Part shown: piece by piece, positions 44,540 through 54,522 of the stretch | How the letters are laid out: each line of letters begins with the position of its first letter | Numbering within the stretch: position 1 is the stretch's first letter | Origin: Bacteroidales bacterium | GTDB lineage: Bacteria; Bacteroidota; Bacteroidia; Bacteroidales; UBA10428 | Length of the DNA stretch: 62,897 bases | Assembly: GCA_016936215.1 (NCBI GenBank) | Contig: JAFGPL010000326.1 | Span: forward strand, 1-62,897 | Direction: 5' to 3' | The notes under the pieces: generated by a model | Told to the model about the DNA's origin: nothing | What the model saw: only the letters and a program-made list of their open reading frames with translations | The model's database searches: none | Program-made: the position numbers and the translations under genes

Positions 44540-45370
44540 ATGACAGAACTCGGAGTTGTTGACATAAGGGAAATTTACAGGACTATAAATGATACCTACG
44601 GGTATGATTTTTCGCAATTTGCCATGACCTCATTCAAACAGAGGCTTGAAAGGCTAATGATCAGGAACAATATAAGCAATACTGAAAACCTTATAAATAA
44701 AATAAAATCGGGAGATGAGTTCTTTGACCTTTTCCTTTATGAAGTGTCAGTGCCATCAACCGAAATGTTCAGGGACCCGTCACTCTGGAGATGGCTTCGT
44801 GAAGAGTTTTTTCAGGAAGCTGTAGCAAAAAGTTTAAGTAAGTTCAGGATATGGGTTCCAAACTGCGTTTCAGGCGGTGAACTCTACTCGCTGGTGATTG
44901 TGCTGCATGAAATGGATTTGCTCGAAAAGGTGGAAATAATTGCCACAACCATCAGCAACAAAAGTATTGAGTATATTAAAGAAGGAAGGTACGACCTTAA
45001 AAAACTCGAAGTATCTATTGAAAATTATAAAAGGTTTCACGGGCATTCAGATTTTTCAGATTATTATAAACTCGACAGGTATTATGCTTTCAGGGATACC
45101 TCATATCTTGACAGTGTTGAATTCAGAAAACAGAAAATTAACTTTGATAATTCACCTCAGAATGTAAGATTAATCCTTTTTAGAAATAACCTGATATACT
45201 TTAATCCTACATTGCAGGAAAAAGTATTGCAGCATATGTTTGACTGTTTGTCGGCAAATGGTTATCTTATAACCGGAATACGCGAGCAGATAAGAAATGC
45301 CGGCACAGGAAAAGACTTTGAGGTTGTGAATGAAGCAGAATGTGTTTATAAAAAGAGGATAGCAGTATAG
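44540..45370 (+). CDS. CheR homologue with altered SAM-binding motif
   Basis: A 276-residue paralogue of the CheR upstream: both contain YDFSQ-F/Y and STEMFRDP-type blocks. The SAM loop is changed from GCSTGQE to NCVSGGE (108-114), with Pro107 in place of Ala, and the DIILCRN strand became VRLILFRNNLIYF without the leading Asp. It probably binds SAM poorly or not at all and may be a regulatory or scaffolding CheR. It is 19 bases after the sensor gene and 4 bases before cheB. Confidence 0.72.
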   Translation: MTELGVVDIREIYRTINDTYGYDFSQFAMTSFKQRLERLMIRNNISNTENLINKIKSGDEFFDLFLYEVSVPSTEMFRDPSLWRWLREEFFQEAVAKSLSKFRIWVPNCVSGGELYSLVIVLHEMDLLEKVEIIATTISNKSIEYIKEGRYDLKKLEVSIENYKRFHGHSDFSDYYKLDRYYAFRDTSYLDSVEFRKQKINFDNSPQNVRLILFRNNLIYFNPTLQEKVLQHMFDCLSANGYLITGIREQIRNAGTGKDFEVVNEAECVYKKRIAV

Positions 45371-45374
45371 AATT

Positions 45375-45932
45375 ATGGACTATAAGGCAGTTATCATAGG
45401 AGGATCGGCTGGAAGCTTCCAGGTAGTGACAAGAATACTCAATTCACTGCCGAAGAGTTTTCCCATGCCCGTTTTATTATGCCTCCACAGGTTAAAACAT
45501 GTAAGGTCTGGGTTTGTGGAAGCTTTATCATTAAAATCCAACATCCCGGTTGATGAACCTTATGATAAAGAACAGTTAAAACCCTCAAGGGCATATCTTG
45601 CCCCTGCAAATTATCACATGTATTTAGAACTGGCCAACAGGATAGCCCTTTCTACCGAAGATGCAGTAAACCATTCCAGGCCGTCAATTGACCTGGCATT
45701 TATTACTGCTGCAAATGCATACCGGCAGAAACTTATCGGGATTATTCTTTCAGGAGCCAATAAAGACGGGGCATTCGGTCTAAAAAAGGTCCGCGACAAC
45801 GGCGGGGTAACAATCGTGCAAGACCCCAATGAATGTGAAGTACGTACAATGACACAGTCAACACTGCAGCTAACACCTGTTGACCATGTGCTAACTACAG
45901 ATCAGATAATTAAATTTTTAAATAAACTTTAA
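45375..45932 (+). CDS. stand-alone CheB-type methylesterase domain
   Basis: A 185-residue CheB catalytic domain without the receiver domain. The triad is readable: Ser11 in IIGGSAGS, His38 in CLHRLKHV and Asp131 in LSGANKDGAFG. The region SRPSIDLAFITAA matches the family's R-PSVD-LF motif. It would remove methyl esters added by CheR. Lacking a receiver, it is not controlled by CheA phosphorylation. Confidence 0.88.
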   Translation: MDYKAVIIGGSAGSFQVVTRILNSLPKSFPMPVLLCLHRLKHVRSGFVEALSLKSNIPVDEPYDKEQLKPSRAYLAPANYHMYLELANRIALSTEDAVNHSRPSIDLAFITAANAYRQKLIGIILSGANKDGAFGLKKVRDNGGVTIVQDPNECEVRTMTQSTLQLTPVDHVLTTDQIIKFLNKL

Positions 45933-45939
45933 TATAAAA

Positions 45940-46722
45940 ATGTTCAATCCCGGAAAATACAGAATATATTCCATTCTTTTGCTGCTGGCTTTTATCGTTG
46001 CGGTTTTGCTCCTTTCGGGGACAATATGGAACATTTATCTTAATCCAGGTAAACCTTTCTCTATTCTATGGCCGGCAATAATTATTATTATTATCATTGT
46101 AGCAGTGTCTGCTACATTTATAATTGCTTATAATCTCTCAGACACGGGAGTTTTTAATGCACATATTGAAAACATTGTAAAAAATGAACGTATACGGTTA
46201 TTAAAAGAGTTTGAAGATAAAAAAGAGAGCCAGGGAGAAGCAGAAAAAAAAGAGGTTGTTGTTGAAGAAACTGTTGCTGCTATTGTACCCGAAGGTAAAG
46301 GAATAAAAAGTATTGAAGCATATGCCGGCAAACTGTTGTCAAATTTTGCAGATGCTTTTGAAATGGTGCAGGGATTATGTTATATTGCCGCCAAAGATGA
46401 ATTCAGCGTAGTTGCAAAGTATGCATTCACCGGAGAACATGTACCTGCCAGCTTCAAGACCGGGGAAACATTGCCGGGACAGGCAGCGCTCAACAAGGAA
46501 ACAACTGTTATCGGTGAGGTTCCCGAAAACTATTTTGGGGTCAAATCAGGCCTCGGGGAAAGCCTTCCAAGGTTTCTTGTCTTTGTGCCATTGGTTTACA
46601 AAAATAAAACCATCGCCTTGCTGGAACTGGCCTCGTTTAAAAAAATTGACGACAGCAAAATGCATGTTTTCAACCAGTTATCAGAAATACTGGGTGAAAA
46701 ACTCGCTAAATTCAATAAGTAA
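45940..46722 (+). CDS. membrane-anchored GAF domain protein
   Basis: A 260-residue protein with two N-terminal membrane helices (about 9-30 and 43-65), a charged linker rich in Glu/Lys (about 80-105) and a C-terminal GAF domain. The GAF has the pattern TGETLPGQAALNKETTVIGEVPENYFGVKSGLG shared with the GAF domains of the genes on both sides. No output domain. It probably relays or titrates the same signal. Confidence 0.75.
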   Translation: MFNPGKYRIYSILLLLAFIVAVLLLSGTIWNIYLNPGKPFSILWPAIIIIIIIVAVSATFIIAYNLSDTGVFNAHIENIVKNERIRLLKEFEDKKESQGEAEKKEVVVEETVAAIVPEGKGIKSIEAYAGKLLSNFADAFEMVQGLCYIAAKDEFSVVAKYAFTGEHVPASFKTGETLPGQAALNKETTVIGEVPENYFGVKSGLGESLPRFLVFVPLVYKNKTIALLELASFKKIDDSKMHVFNQLSEILGEKLAKFNK

Positions 46723-46734
46723 TAGAGAGATAAA

Positions 46735-49353
46735 ATGAACGAAGAAAACAGAAATACCATCCTTACATTCTTCAGGTCAAAACTGGCACTGTACAGCTTT
46801 CTGACTGGTTCATTATTTCCCCTGGTATCATGGATCGTTGATTTTGTGAAATTCAAAGTACCTGTGTCATTGTCAGGCCTTTTCGAAATCCACCAAAACA
46901 ACCCTGTGTTGATTATCATGGACCTGATGCCGCTGCTCCTTCTTATCACAGCTTTTATCGTGAAGTCACAGCAGGAAGAACAGAAACAAAGCTTCAACAA
47001 ACAGATTGTTGAAAGAGACCAGCGGCTGAACGAAATGGCTGAATTTGCCCAGCAAATCGGGAAAGGCAATTACAACACCGAACTGAACATCACTTCAAAC
47101 AACGATATACTGGGACAATCGCTCATCCTTATGCGCGACAACCTCCTCGAAAACTACCACAAAGAATCCGAAGAGTCCTGGATAGCCGAGGGCAAAGATA
47201 TTATTCAGAATATCCTCAGGCTGCACAATAACATAAGCGAACTATCAAACGAAGTGTTGCAGTCGCTGATCAAATATATCAATGTTGTGCAGGGGGCATT
47301 GTATATTTACGATGATGAGAAGAAGTTGCTGAGGAACATGGCAACCTATGCCTATAACCGGAAAAAATTCATCAACCAGGAGTTTAAAATCGGGTACGGA
47401 CTTATTGGTGAGTGTGCCTATGAAATGGATTACATCTACCGTACCGAAATACCCGAAGATTATGCCACCATCACCTCAGGGATACTGGGAGATCAAAAAC
47501 CCCAGAGCATTTTGTTAGCGCCCCTTATCACCGATGAAAAACTTCAGGGGGTTATTGAATTTGCATCCATCGAAAAAGAAATTCCTGAACTTACCATTCA
47601 TTTTCTGAAAGACCTTGGCGAAATAATTGCGCGAACACTGTTTAACCTTAAGGTGAACCAACGCACCGAGCAGCTTCTCAAAGAATCGCAGCAGATGACC
47701 GTTGAGCTGCAGGAAAATGAAGAACAGTTGCGGCAAAATGCCGAAGAAATGCGCGCCACACAAGAAGAGTTGCGCAAATCAAATGACCAGCTCGAAGCCA
47801 AAATCCAGGAGGTTGAAAATGCACAGAAAAGGCTGCATTCACTGCTTGAAAATGCATCTGAAATTATCTCGATCTACGACGAGAATATGAACATGATGTA
47901 CGAGAGCCCTTCTGTAATCAAGATTTTGGGCTACACCCCCGAAGAAATGATGGGGGGTAAAGACATAGACCGTCTAACAAGAAAAGGTGAAGCAAGCATA
48001 AGGGAAATGTTTAAAGCATTGCTCGAAAATCCCGGAGAGCCTGTTACCATTCAGTATACATACATGAAGAAAGACGGGCAAAAGATATTTATTGAATCTA
48101 CCGGAAGGAACCTTTTGCACGACACGGCCATAAAAGGCATTATTGTTAACTCCACAGATATTACAGAACGTAAACGGGCCGAGCGTGAGGAGCGGCTCAA
48201 AAGCAAAATGCAATCGCTCTCAGAAAATTCTCTTGATATGATCATCAGGCTCAGCACGGTGGGCCAGTTTTTCTATGCCAACCCTGTGGTTAAAGATTAC
48301 ATGGGCTCTGAACCAAAAGACCTGATCAACAAAACGCTCAACGACGTTGAATGTCCTGAAATCCTCTATAATTATTTTAAAGATACCATTAACCTTATTA
48401 AATCCGATCCCGATAAGCATAACACCGAGATTACCGTTCCGGCGACCATCAATGGTGAGAAATGTGAAAGGATAATGAGTATTATCGCGATACCGGAATT
48501 TAACGAGAATGAACTGGAAACCATACTGTTTGTCGGTCACGACATTACCGAAGCCAAGCAAATTGAACTTGAAATACAGGACAAAAACCGGAAAATTGAA
48601 GACTCGATCAATTATGCCGAACGTATTCAGTCTTCAATCCTTCCCGATAACGATATTATAAGGGTACACCTGCCGAAATCTTTCATTTTTTATAAACCGC
48701 GCGATGTGGTCAGCGGCGATTTCCCCTGGTTTTTCAAAAGGGGCGATGACATATTTATTGCAGCGGTAGACTGTACGGGCCATGGCGTACCCGGGGCACT
48801 GCTCTCGTTTATCGGCTATTTCTCCCTTAATGGAATTGTAGACCACGAAAGAAAGATGACATCGGCTGAAATTCTAGACCAGTTGCATTACGGAGTAAGA
48901 AAAACCCTTAAGCAGGATATGGAAGATGCAGAAGCAAGGGACGGAATGGACATTGCTTTTTGCAAAATCAACCACCACGACAAGGAAGTTCAGTACTCCG
49001 GGGCACACCGGCCACTCTACCTGCTACGTAACGGGGAGTTGATCGAATTTAAAGGCGACCGCAAAGCAATCGGGGGAATTCCACATAGAAAAAAAGAGGA
49101 ACAAAATTTTACAAATCACGTAATAAACTACGTTCCCGGCGACAGGATATTTTTCTTTTCAGACGGACTCACAGATCAGCTTGGTGGTGAAGAAGATAAA
49201 AAGTATTCCCCCAAAAGGGTAAGGGAACTAATTTTAGAGAACAAAGATTTGACAATGGAGAAATTAAATGCTTATTTTGTTGAAGATTTTGAAAAATGGA
49301 AGGGAAATAGCAAACAGATAGATGATGTTTTATTAATCGGTATAGAATTTTAA
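46735..49353 (+). CDS. GAF/PAS sensor with SpoIIE phosphatase output (SiaA-like)
   Basis: An 872-residue membrane protein. Two N-terminal helices, a HAMP-like segment (NDILGQSL), GAF (about 155-305; ATYAYNRKKF, TEIPEDYATITSG), a coiled coil, PAS domain 1 (about 365-480, ending NSTDITERKRAE), PAS domain 2 (to about 615) and a PP2C/SpoIIE domain with intact acidic motifs VSGDFPW (from 659), VDCTGHGVPGALLS, DGMDIAF and FSDGLTDQ. By analogy to the Pseudomonas SiaABC module it should dephosphorylate the SiaC-like protein encoded two genes downstream. Confidence 0.88.
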   Translation: MNEENRNTILTFFRSKLALYSFLTGSLFPLVSWIVDFVKFKVPVSLSGLFEIHQNNPVLIIMDLMPLLLLITAFIVKSQQEEQKQSFNKQIVERDQRLNEMAEFAQQIGKGNYNTELNITSNNDILGQSLILMRDNLLENYHKESEESWIAEGKDIIQNILRLHNNISELSNEVLQSLIKYINVVQGALYIYDDEKKLLRNMATYAYNRKKFINQEFKIGYGLIGECAYEMDYIYRTEIPEDYATITSGILGDQKPQSILLAPLITDEKLQGVIEFASIEKEIPELTIHFLKDLGEIIARTLFNLKVNQRTEQLLKESQQMTVELQENEEQLRQNAEEMRATQEELRKSNDQLEAKIQEVENAQKRLHSLLENASEIISIYDENMNMMYESPSVIKILGYTPEEMMGGKDIDRLTRKGEASIREMFKALLENPGEPVTIQYTYMKKDGQKIFIESTGRNLLHDTAIKGIIVNSTDITERKRAEREERLKSKMQSLSENSLDMIIRLSTVGQFFYANPVVKDYMGSEPKDLINKTLNDVECPEILYNYFKDTINLIKSDPDKHNTEITVPATINGEKCERIMSIIAIPEFNENELETILFVGHDITEAKQIELEIQDKNRKIEDSINYAERIQSSILPDNDIIRVHLPKSFIFYKPRDVVSGDFPWFFKRGDDIFIAAVDCTGHGVPGALLSFIGYFSLNGIVDHERKMTSAEILDQLHYGVRKTLKQDMEDAEARDGMDIAFCKINHHDKEVQYSGAHRPLYLLRNGELIEFKGDRKAIGGIPHRKKEEQNFTNHVINYVPGDRIFFFSDGLTDQLGGEEDKKYSPKRVRELILENKDLTMEKLNAYFVEDFEKWKGNSKQIDDVLLIGIEF

Positions 49354-49384
49354 TTTTACATTAAAACAGATAAAAAAAGACCAT

Positions 49385-49966
49385 ATGGACAACAAAAAGG
49401 ATGTAAAAGGCTTTCTTGAGTTTGTATATGAGTTTTACAAATCAATGAAGGCACATGAAATTACCCTGGTGTACGAGGGAGAAATCACCCATCAGATTAC
49501 TAAAGCCTTCACATCTTTAACCGAATCGAACATGGAAAAAGATGATGAAGCAGGAACCGTTCAGCGTAAAGTTTTTCATGTAATGGTGGAGTGTTTGCAG
49601 AATATCAGCAAACACGCAGATGATTTTACATCGAATGATTACCTTTTCTCTGGCAGGGGTATTTTTCTGGTAAGCAAAAACGAAGACGAGTACAGCGTTA
49701 CCACCGGTAATGCTGTTGAAAACGACCGCATTGAAGAACTCACGGAAATGCTCGAAAAAATAAACAAAATGGATAAGGAAGAACTCAAGCAACTGTATAA
49801 AAAACAGATGAAAGAGGGAAGACTATCTGAAAAAGGGGGAGCCGGGCTTGGTTTTATTGATATTAAAAGAAAGACCGGGAAAGAGCTCGAATATCACTTC
49901 CTCCCCATTTCAGACGACACTTCATTCTTTTTGCTAACATCAACTATTTCAAGAACCGAGATTTAA
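49385..49966 (+). CDS. SiaB-like protein kinase (DUF6272)
   Basis: A 193-residue protein with a GHKL/HATPase-like fold. N-box HVMVECLQNISKHA (Glu69, Asn73, His77) and G-box KGGAGLGFIDIKRKTG (150-165). Members phosphorylate the small SiaC phosphoprotein and are opposed by the SpoIIE phosphatase. It lies between the phosphatase and SiaC genes with gaps of 31 and 12 bases, so the kinase, phosphatase and substrate are one operon. Confidence 0.83.
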   Translation: MDNKKDVKGFLEFVYEFYKSMKAHEITLVYEGEITHQITKAFTSLTESNMEKDDEAGTVQRKVFHVMVECLQNISKHADDFTSNDYLFSGRGIFLVSKNEDEYSVTTGNAVENDRIEELTEMLEKINKMDKEELKQLYKKQMKEGRLSEKGGAGLGFIDIKRKTGKELEYHFLPISDDTSFFLLTSTISRTEI

Positions 49967-49978
49967 ACACAATATAAT

Positions 49979-50359
49979 ATGGAAACAATAAAAATTCAAG
50001 GAACCGAGGACACTCCGAGAATTATTTTGGATGCAGATAAAGAATTACTCGAAATTTCAGGCCGATCGTTGCCGGAAGACGTAGCAGCGTTTTATGAACC
50101 TGTACTGAACTGGCTGAACGAGTATTCTGAAAACCCGAATCAGAAAACTGTGTTCAATTTTAAATTAACCTATTTCAATACAGCTTCATCAAAGCTTTTG
50201 CTCGATATCCTGATGAAACTGGAAGAACTTCATGAAAAAGGCAATGATGTGCTCATCAGATGGCATTATCCTGAAGACGATGAAGACATGGAAGAAGCAG
50301 GTGAAGAATATGCCGATATTGTTGATGTCCCCTTTGAACAGGTTGCTTATTCAAATTAA
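49979..50359 (+). CDS. SiaC-like regulatory phosphoprotein (DUF1987)
   Basis: A 126-residue STAS-like switch protein. The phosphosite region FKLTYFNTASSKLLLDIL places a Thr at residue 68, the same number and context as the phosphorylated Thr68 I recall for Pseudomonas SiaC. GRSLPEDVAAFYEPVLNWL is also family typical. The C-terminus is acidic. In Pseudomonas the unphosphorylated form activates the diguanylate cyclase SiaD. No GGDEF gene is present here, so the target is different or encoded elsewhere. Confidence 0.88.
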   Translation: METIKIQGTEDTPRIILDADKELLEISGRSLPEDVAAFYEPVLNWLNEYSENPNQKTVFNFKLTYFNTASSKLLLDILMKLEELHEKGNDVLIRWHYPEDDEDMEEAGEEYADIVDVPFEQVAYSN

Positions 50360-50408
50360 CATCAGCTATTGATGCCGGCCCGGAAATTACCAATAAACCT
50401 GACAAAGA

Positions 50409-53400
50409 ATGAGTGAAGAGATCCTTAAAGCGCTAATGCAGTTGTTTGCAATTATTGCAAAACAAGATGAAGGGGTTGAAATCACTCAGGTTGAGTATGT
50501 AAAAAACTTTCTTCAGCAACAGCTCAGGGAAGAGGAAGTAAAAGAGTATTTTACCCTTTTCGAGCAGCATGCAGGTTTGGTTGAAGGCGAGGCAGATGAA
50601 GAAAACGATGAAGATAAGAATAAAGTTAAATTAACTTCTGTAAGAGACTCTGTAAGAATTCTCGGCCTTTGTAAGAAAATTAACAAAACACTTACACAAA
50701 AACAAAAAGTTGTTGCCCTGGTCCGACTGTTCGAAATTGTCAATGCCGACCGAAAATTTACCGATCAGCGTATGGCAATCATCAATACCGTGGCCGAAGT
50801 TTTTAAAGTCTCAAAAGAAGAATTTATAAGCATCGAATCATTTGTTGTAAAAAATGAACCCGGTGAACTTGATGATATTAACATCCTTATAATCAACAGC
50901 AAAGATTCAAGTTTAGAATACGCGAAAAAAATACGTATTAAAGAACTTGATAGCAACATATTTATACTTCGCATCCATAGTGTTGACTTATATTTTCTTA
51001 AATATACCGGTAACCAGGATATATATCTCAACGGCCTTGCCATAAGAAACGACCGTATTTACCTGTTTGCAAGCGGTAGTACTGTTAAACTGCCCAAAGG
51101 GCCTCCGTTATATTACAGCGATGTTGCAGCCCATTACCTGGCCGATATTACCGCCAACTATATCTCCTACGAAGCACGTAACCTTGAGTTTAGGTTCCCG
51201 AACGGCGCCATCGGAATCAGGGATGTGTCCTTTGCCGAAACACATGGCAGGCTTATCGGGATTATGGGTTCGAGCGGTGCAGGTAAAACAACCCTGCTCA
51301 ACGTACTGGCAGGTATTGAAAAACCTTCAGCCGGCGAAGTAATTATCAACAACATAAACCTTCATACAGAAAAAGAAAAACTTGAAGGTGTAATCGGCCT
51401 TATCCCGCAGGACGATCTTCTTATTGAAGAACTTACCGTGTTCGAAAACCTTTTTTTTAATGCTAAACTCTGCTTCAGGGATAAATCGGATGCAGAAATA
51501 GCCGAACTCGTAAACAAAACCCTTCAGAATCTCGGTTTATTCGATAAAAAAGACCTTAAAGTTGGTTCTCCGCTGAAAAAAACCATTAGCGGCGGCCAGC
51601 GTAAAAGATTGAATATTGCCCTGGAACTCATCAGGGAACCTTCCATTTTATATGTTGACGAACCCACATCGGGGCTTTCTTCGCGCGATTCGGAAAACGT
51701 CATGGACCTTCTGAGGGAATTGACGCTGAAAGGAAAACTTATTTTTGTGGTGATACACCAGCCTTCATCCGAAATCTACAAGATGTTCGACAAGATGATC
51801 ATCCTCGATACAGGAGGTTACATGATTTACTATGGCAACCCTGTTGAGGCGGTTATGTATTTTAAACGGCTCGATGCCCAGATCAACAGCGAAGTAGGTG
51901 AATGTCCCACCTGCGGTAATGTAAACCCTGAATTGATCTTTAACATAATCGAAGCCAAAGTTGTGGATGAATTCGGTAATTACACCGATGCAAGAAAGAC
52001 ATTGCCCCAGAAATGGGAAGAATACTATAAAACTAATATTTCACCGCAGCCAGTTGAACCCGTAAACGAATCCCCGCCAAAAAACCTGAATATCCCTCAT
52101 TGGTTCAGACAGTTGAAAATTTACGCGGTTAGGGATTTTCTATCAAAAATAAGCAACACACAATACGTGGCACTAAGTATGCTCGAAGCCCCGGTTCTTG
52201 GTTTTATTCTCTCATTTATAATAAGGTACATCGAAGACCCAAAAAAGAATGATTATATATTCAGGGTAAACGAGAATATACATATTTTCATTTTCATGTC
52301 GCTGATCGTGGCCCTTTTCTTAGGGCTCATGGTGAGTGCTGAAGAAATCATCAAGGACAGGAAACTGCTGAAACGTGAATCGTTCCTTAACCTGAGCAAA
52401 TCGTCCTATCTCATCTCCAAAATAGCCATATTGTTTGTAATATCGGCCGTACAGGCATTTTTATTCGTGATTGTTGCCAATACAGTGCTCGAGATAAAGG
52501 GCATGTACTTTACTTACTGGCTTGCGCTTTTCTCCACTGCTGCGTTTGCAAACATGCTGGGCCTGAATGTTTCTGCCACTTTCAATTCTGCAGTAACCAT
52601 CTATATCATCATCCCTTTGCTTATGATTCCTATGATGATCTTAAGCGGAGCTATGTTTAGTTTCGATAAAATGAACCGAACAGTTAGCAGGCTTGATAAA
52701 GTGCCTGCAATTGCCGAAATAATGGTAACGAAATGGACCTACGAAGCCCTGATGGTTCACCAGTTCAAGGATAACAAATTTACAAAAGTATTCTACGATC
52801 TTGAAAAGATAGAAAGTCAGTCTGATTTTAAAATGGTTTACTGGCTGCCGGAAATGCGTAACAGGCTCGAAGCAGTGAACAATGAATATGAAGATAAACA
52901 ACAGGTTACAGAAAATATTGATGCACTCAACGTACTACGAAATGAAATCATAAAAGAACTGCAAATAATAGATTCATTGCGCTTTAAAACAGTATACCAG
53001 CAATTGGGCAAAACACAGGGCAGAAGAAATGCAGGTAACCGGGAAATATATCCCAACAAATTCAGCAACCCTGAAAAAATTACCGTTTCAACTTATAATT
53101 CTGATATTGCTGCAGAGATTGATGATTACCTCAACGGTCGTGAAAAATTCTACAGCAAAGTGTTCGCCCTGGCCGTAAATATGAAAGATGCCAAAATCAA
53201 TTATTTTCTTGAAGACCGCCCGGAGGTATATAAAAAATTCAGGGATGACTACTTCAATGAAGGGATAGCCGACATCACCAAAAAAATATATGAATCAAAT
53301 AAAATTCTCGAATACCGCGACGAACTTGTACAGCATTACGATCCAATTTATCAGGACCCGGACATAAAAGGCAGGCTGGATTTCAGGTCGCACTTTTTTT

Positions 53401-53555
53401 CACCTAAAAAACATTTTTTTGGCAAGTATTTTGATACATATAATTTCAATATCACAGTAGTTTGGATATTGACAGTTTTGCTATATGTTTTACTATATTA
53501 TGATATGTTTGGAAAACTCCTTACAATAACTGAAAGATTCAAAAGGAAAAAATAG
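50409..53555 (+). CDS. ABCG-type half transporter with N-terminal TerB-like and FHA-like regions
   Basis: A 1048-residue protein. The first ~140 residues are helical and acidic, resembling a TerB-like domain (LMQLFAIIAKQDEGVE, FTDQRMAIINTVAEVF). A beta-rich region (about 155-265) may be FHA-like. The ABC ATPase follows: Walker A GSSGAGKT (287-294), Q-loop LIPQDDLL, signature SGGQRKR, Walker B ILYVDEPTSGL. A CPTCGN zinc-ribbon-like motif (~500) comes before ABC2-type membrane helices. A soluble domain of about 230 residues (760-1000) sits before the last helix. Being last of the signalling genes, it is a candidate target of the Sia-like switch. Confidence 0.8.
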   Translation: MSEEILKALMQLFAIIAKQDEGVEITQVEYVKNFLQQQLREEEVKEYFTLFEQHAGLVEGEADEENDEDKNKVKLTSVRDSVRILGLCKKINKTLTQKQKVVALVRLFEIVNADRKFTDQRMAIINTVAEVFKVSKEEFISIESFVVKNEPGELDDINILIINSKDSSLEYAKKIRIKELDSNIFILRIHSVDLYFLKYTGNQDIYLNGLAIRNDRIYLFASGSTVKLPKGPPLYYSDVAAHYLADITANYISYEARNLEFRFPNGAIGIRDVSFAETHGRLIGIMGSSGAGKTTLLNVLAGIEKPSAGEVIINNINLHTEKEKLEGVIGLIPQDDLLIEELTVFENLFFNAKLCFRDKSDAEIAELVNKTLQNLGLFDKKDLKVGSPLKKTISGGQRKRLNIALELIREPSILYVDEPTSGLSSRDSENVMDLLRELTLKGKLIFVVIHQPSSEIYKMFDKMIILDTGGYMIYYGNPVEAVMYFKRLDAQINSEVGECPTCGNVNPELIFNIIEAKVVDEFGNYTDARKTLPQKWEEYYKTNISPQPVEPVNESPPKNLNIPHWFRQLKIYAVRDFLSKISNTQYVALSMLEAPVLGFILSFIIRYIEDPKKNDYIFRVNENIHIFIFMSLIVALFLGLMVSAEEIIKDRKLLKRESFLNLSKSSYLISKIAILFVISAVQAFLFVIVANTVLEIKGMYFTYWLALFSTAAFANMLGLNVSATFNSAVTIYIIIPLLMIPMMILSGAMFSFDKMNRTVSRLDKVPAIAEIMVTKWTYEALMVHQFKDNKFTKVFYDLEKIESQSDFKMVYWLPEMRNRLEAVNNEYEDKQQVTENIDALNVLRNEIIKELQIIDSLRFKTVYQQLGKTQGRRNAGNREIYPNKFSNPEKITVSTYNSDIAAEIDDYLNGREKFYSKVFALAVNMKDAKINYFLEDRPEVYKKFRDDYFNEGIADITKKIYESNKILEYRDELVQHYDPIYQDPDIKGRLDFRSHFFSPKKHFFGKYFDTYNFNITVVWILTVLLYVLLYYDMFGKLLTITERFKRKK

Positions 53556-53622
53556 ATTTTTTTACAAATAGATATTTTTATATCTTTAAGCTAAATGTGC
53601 AAATGTTAAATATTTTATTACT

Positions 53623-54522
53623 ATGATAAAAAAAGTTTTATACTTCTTAATCGTGATCGCAATAGTTGCATCATGTAAATCAGGCGGTGACAAATCCGGC
53701 ACGCTCGATCTTGATGATTCTGATATTGTCCAGGGAGAGCTTGAGGTTTCGGGAGAAGTGATGCAGGATATTATCCAGAGCGTTTCTTCACCGGTTGAAA
53801 TGGCTGCGCTAGTAAAAAGCCTCGGGGTGCAGTTTTCAAATAAATACCTTGCCCCCACTGAAAAAGTAGACGAACTTACAACCAGTTTTCAGAAAGCATT
53901 CAACCTTGGTATTTATGGCGCCGATCTCGGGTATCTCAACATGTATAGCAAAACTGCCAATGTAATAGATTATATTTCAGCGATTAAAAACCTTGCAGAT
54001 GGTATCCGTGTAGGTCAGTTTTTCGATTTTACAACCCTCAAACGCCTTGCCCAGAACAGCCAGAACCTCGACTCACTGATGTATCTCTCGGTACATAGTT
54101 TCAACCAAATGGATCAATACCTACGCGACAACAACAGGAGCAACCTTAGTGCATTAATGGTAATAGGCGTATGGGTTGAAGGGCTTTACCTGGTTACTCA
54201 GGTTGCCAATGAAGCACCCCATCCCGACCTTGCAGAAAGAATCGGTGAACAGAAAATTATCCTCGAAAAACTCATTCTTATAGTCAAGAATTTCGCCAAA
54301 GACAAGCAATTTTCAATACTTCTTGAAGAACTAAACAGGTTGAACGAACTATATAAAGATGTGGAAATAGTTATCATTCCGGGTGAGCCAGAGCCTCGCG
54401 AAGAAAACGGGATGCTGGTTTTCGTGCAGAATGAAAGAAGTGAAGTAAAAATTACAGATGAACAGCTAAAAGAAATTATCACCACCACAGAGCAGGTTCG
54501 TAACAAGTTAATCAATTTATAA
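53623..54522 (+). CDS. predicted lipoprotein of unknown function
   Basis: A 299-residue lipoprotein: signal MIKKVLYFLIVIAIVASC with lipobox Cys18, an acidic linker (GTLDLDDSDI) and an all-helical remainder. I do not recognise a named family. The stop overlaps the next start by one base (TAATG). A small AT hairpin AGATAT/ATATCT (53570-53585) lies between the transporter and this gene; a TATCTTTA near-consensus box is within it. Confidence 0.75.
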   Translation: MIKKVLYFLIVIAIVASCKSGGDKSGTLDLDDSDIVQGELEVSGEVMQDIIQSVSSPVEMAALVKSLGVQFSNKYLAPTEKVDELTTSFQKAFNLGIYGADLGYLNMYSKTANVIDYISAIKNLADGIRVGQFFDFTTLKRLAQNSQNLDSLMYLSVHSFNQMDQYLRDNNRSNLSALMVIGVWVEGLYLVTQVANEAPHPDLAERIGEQKIILEKLILIVKNFAKDKQFSILLEELNRLNELYKDVEIVIIPGEPEPREENGMLVFVQNERSEVKITDEQLKEIITTTEQVRNKLINL

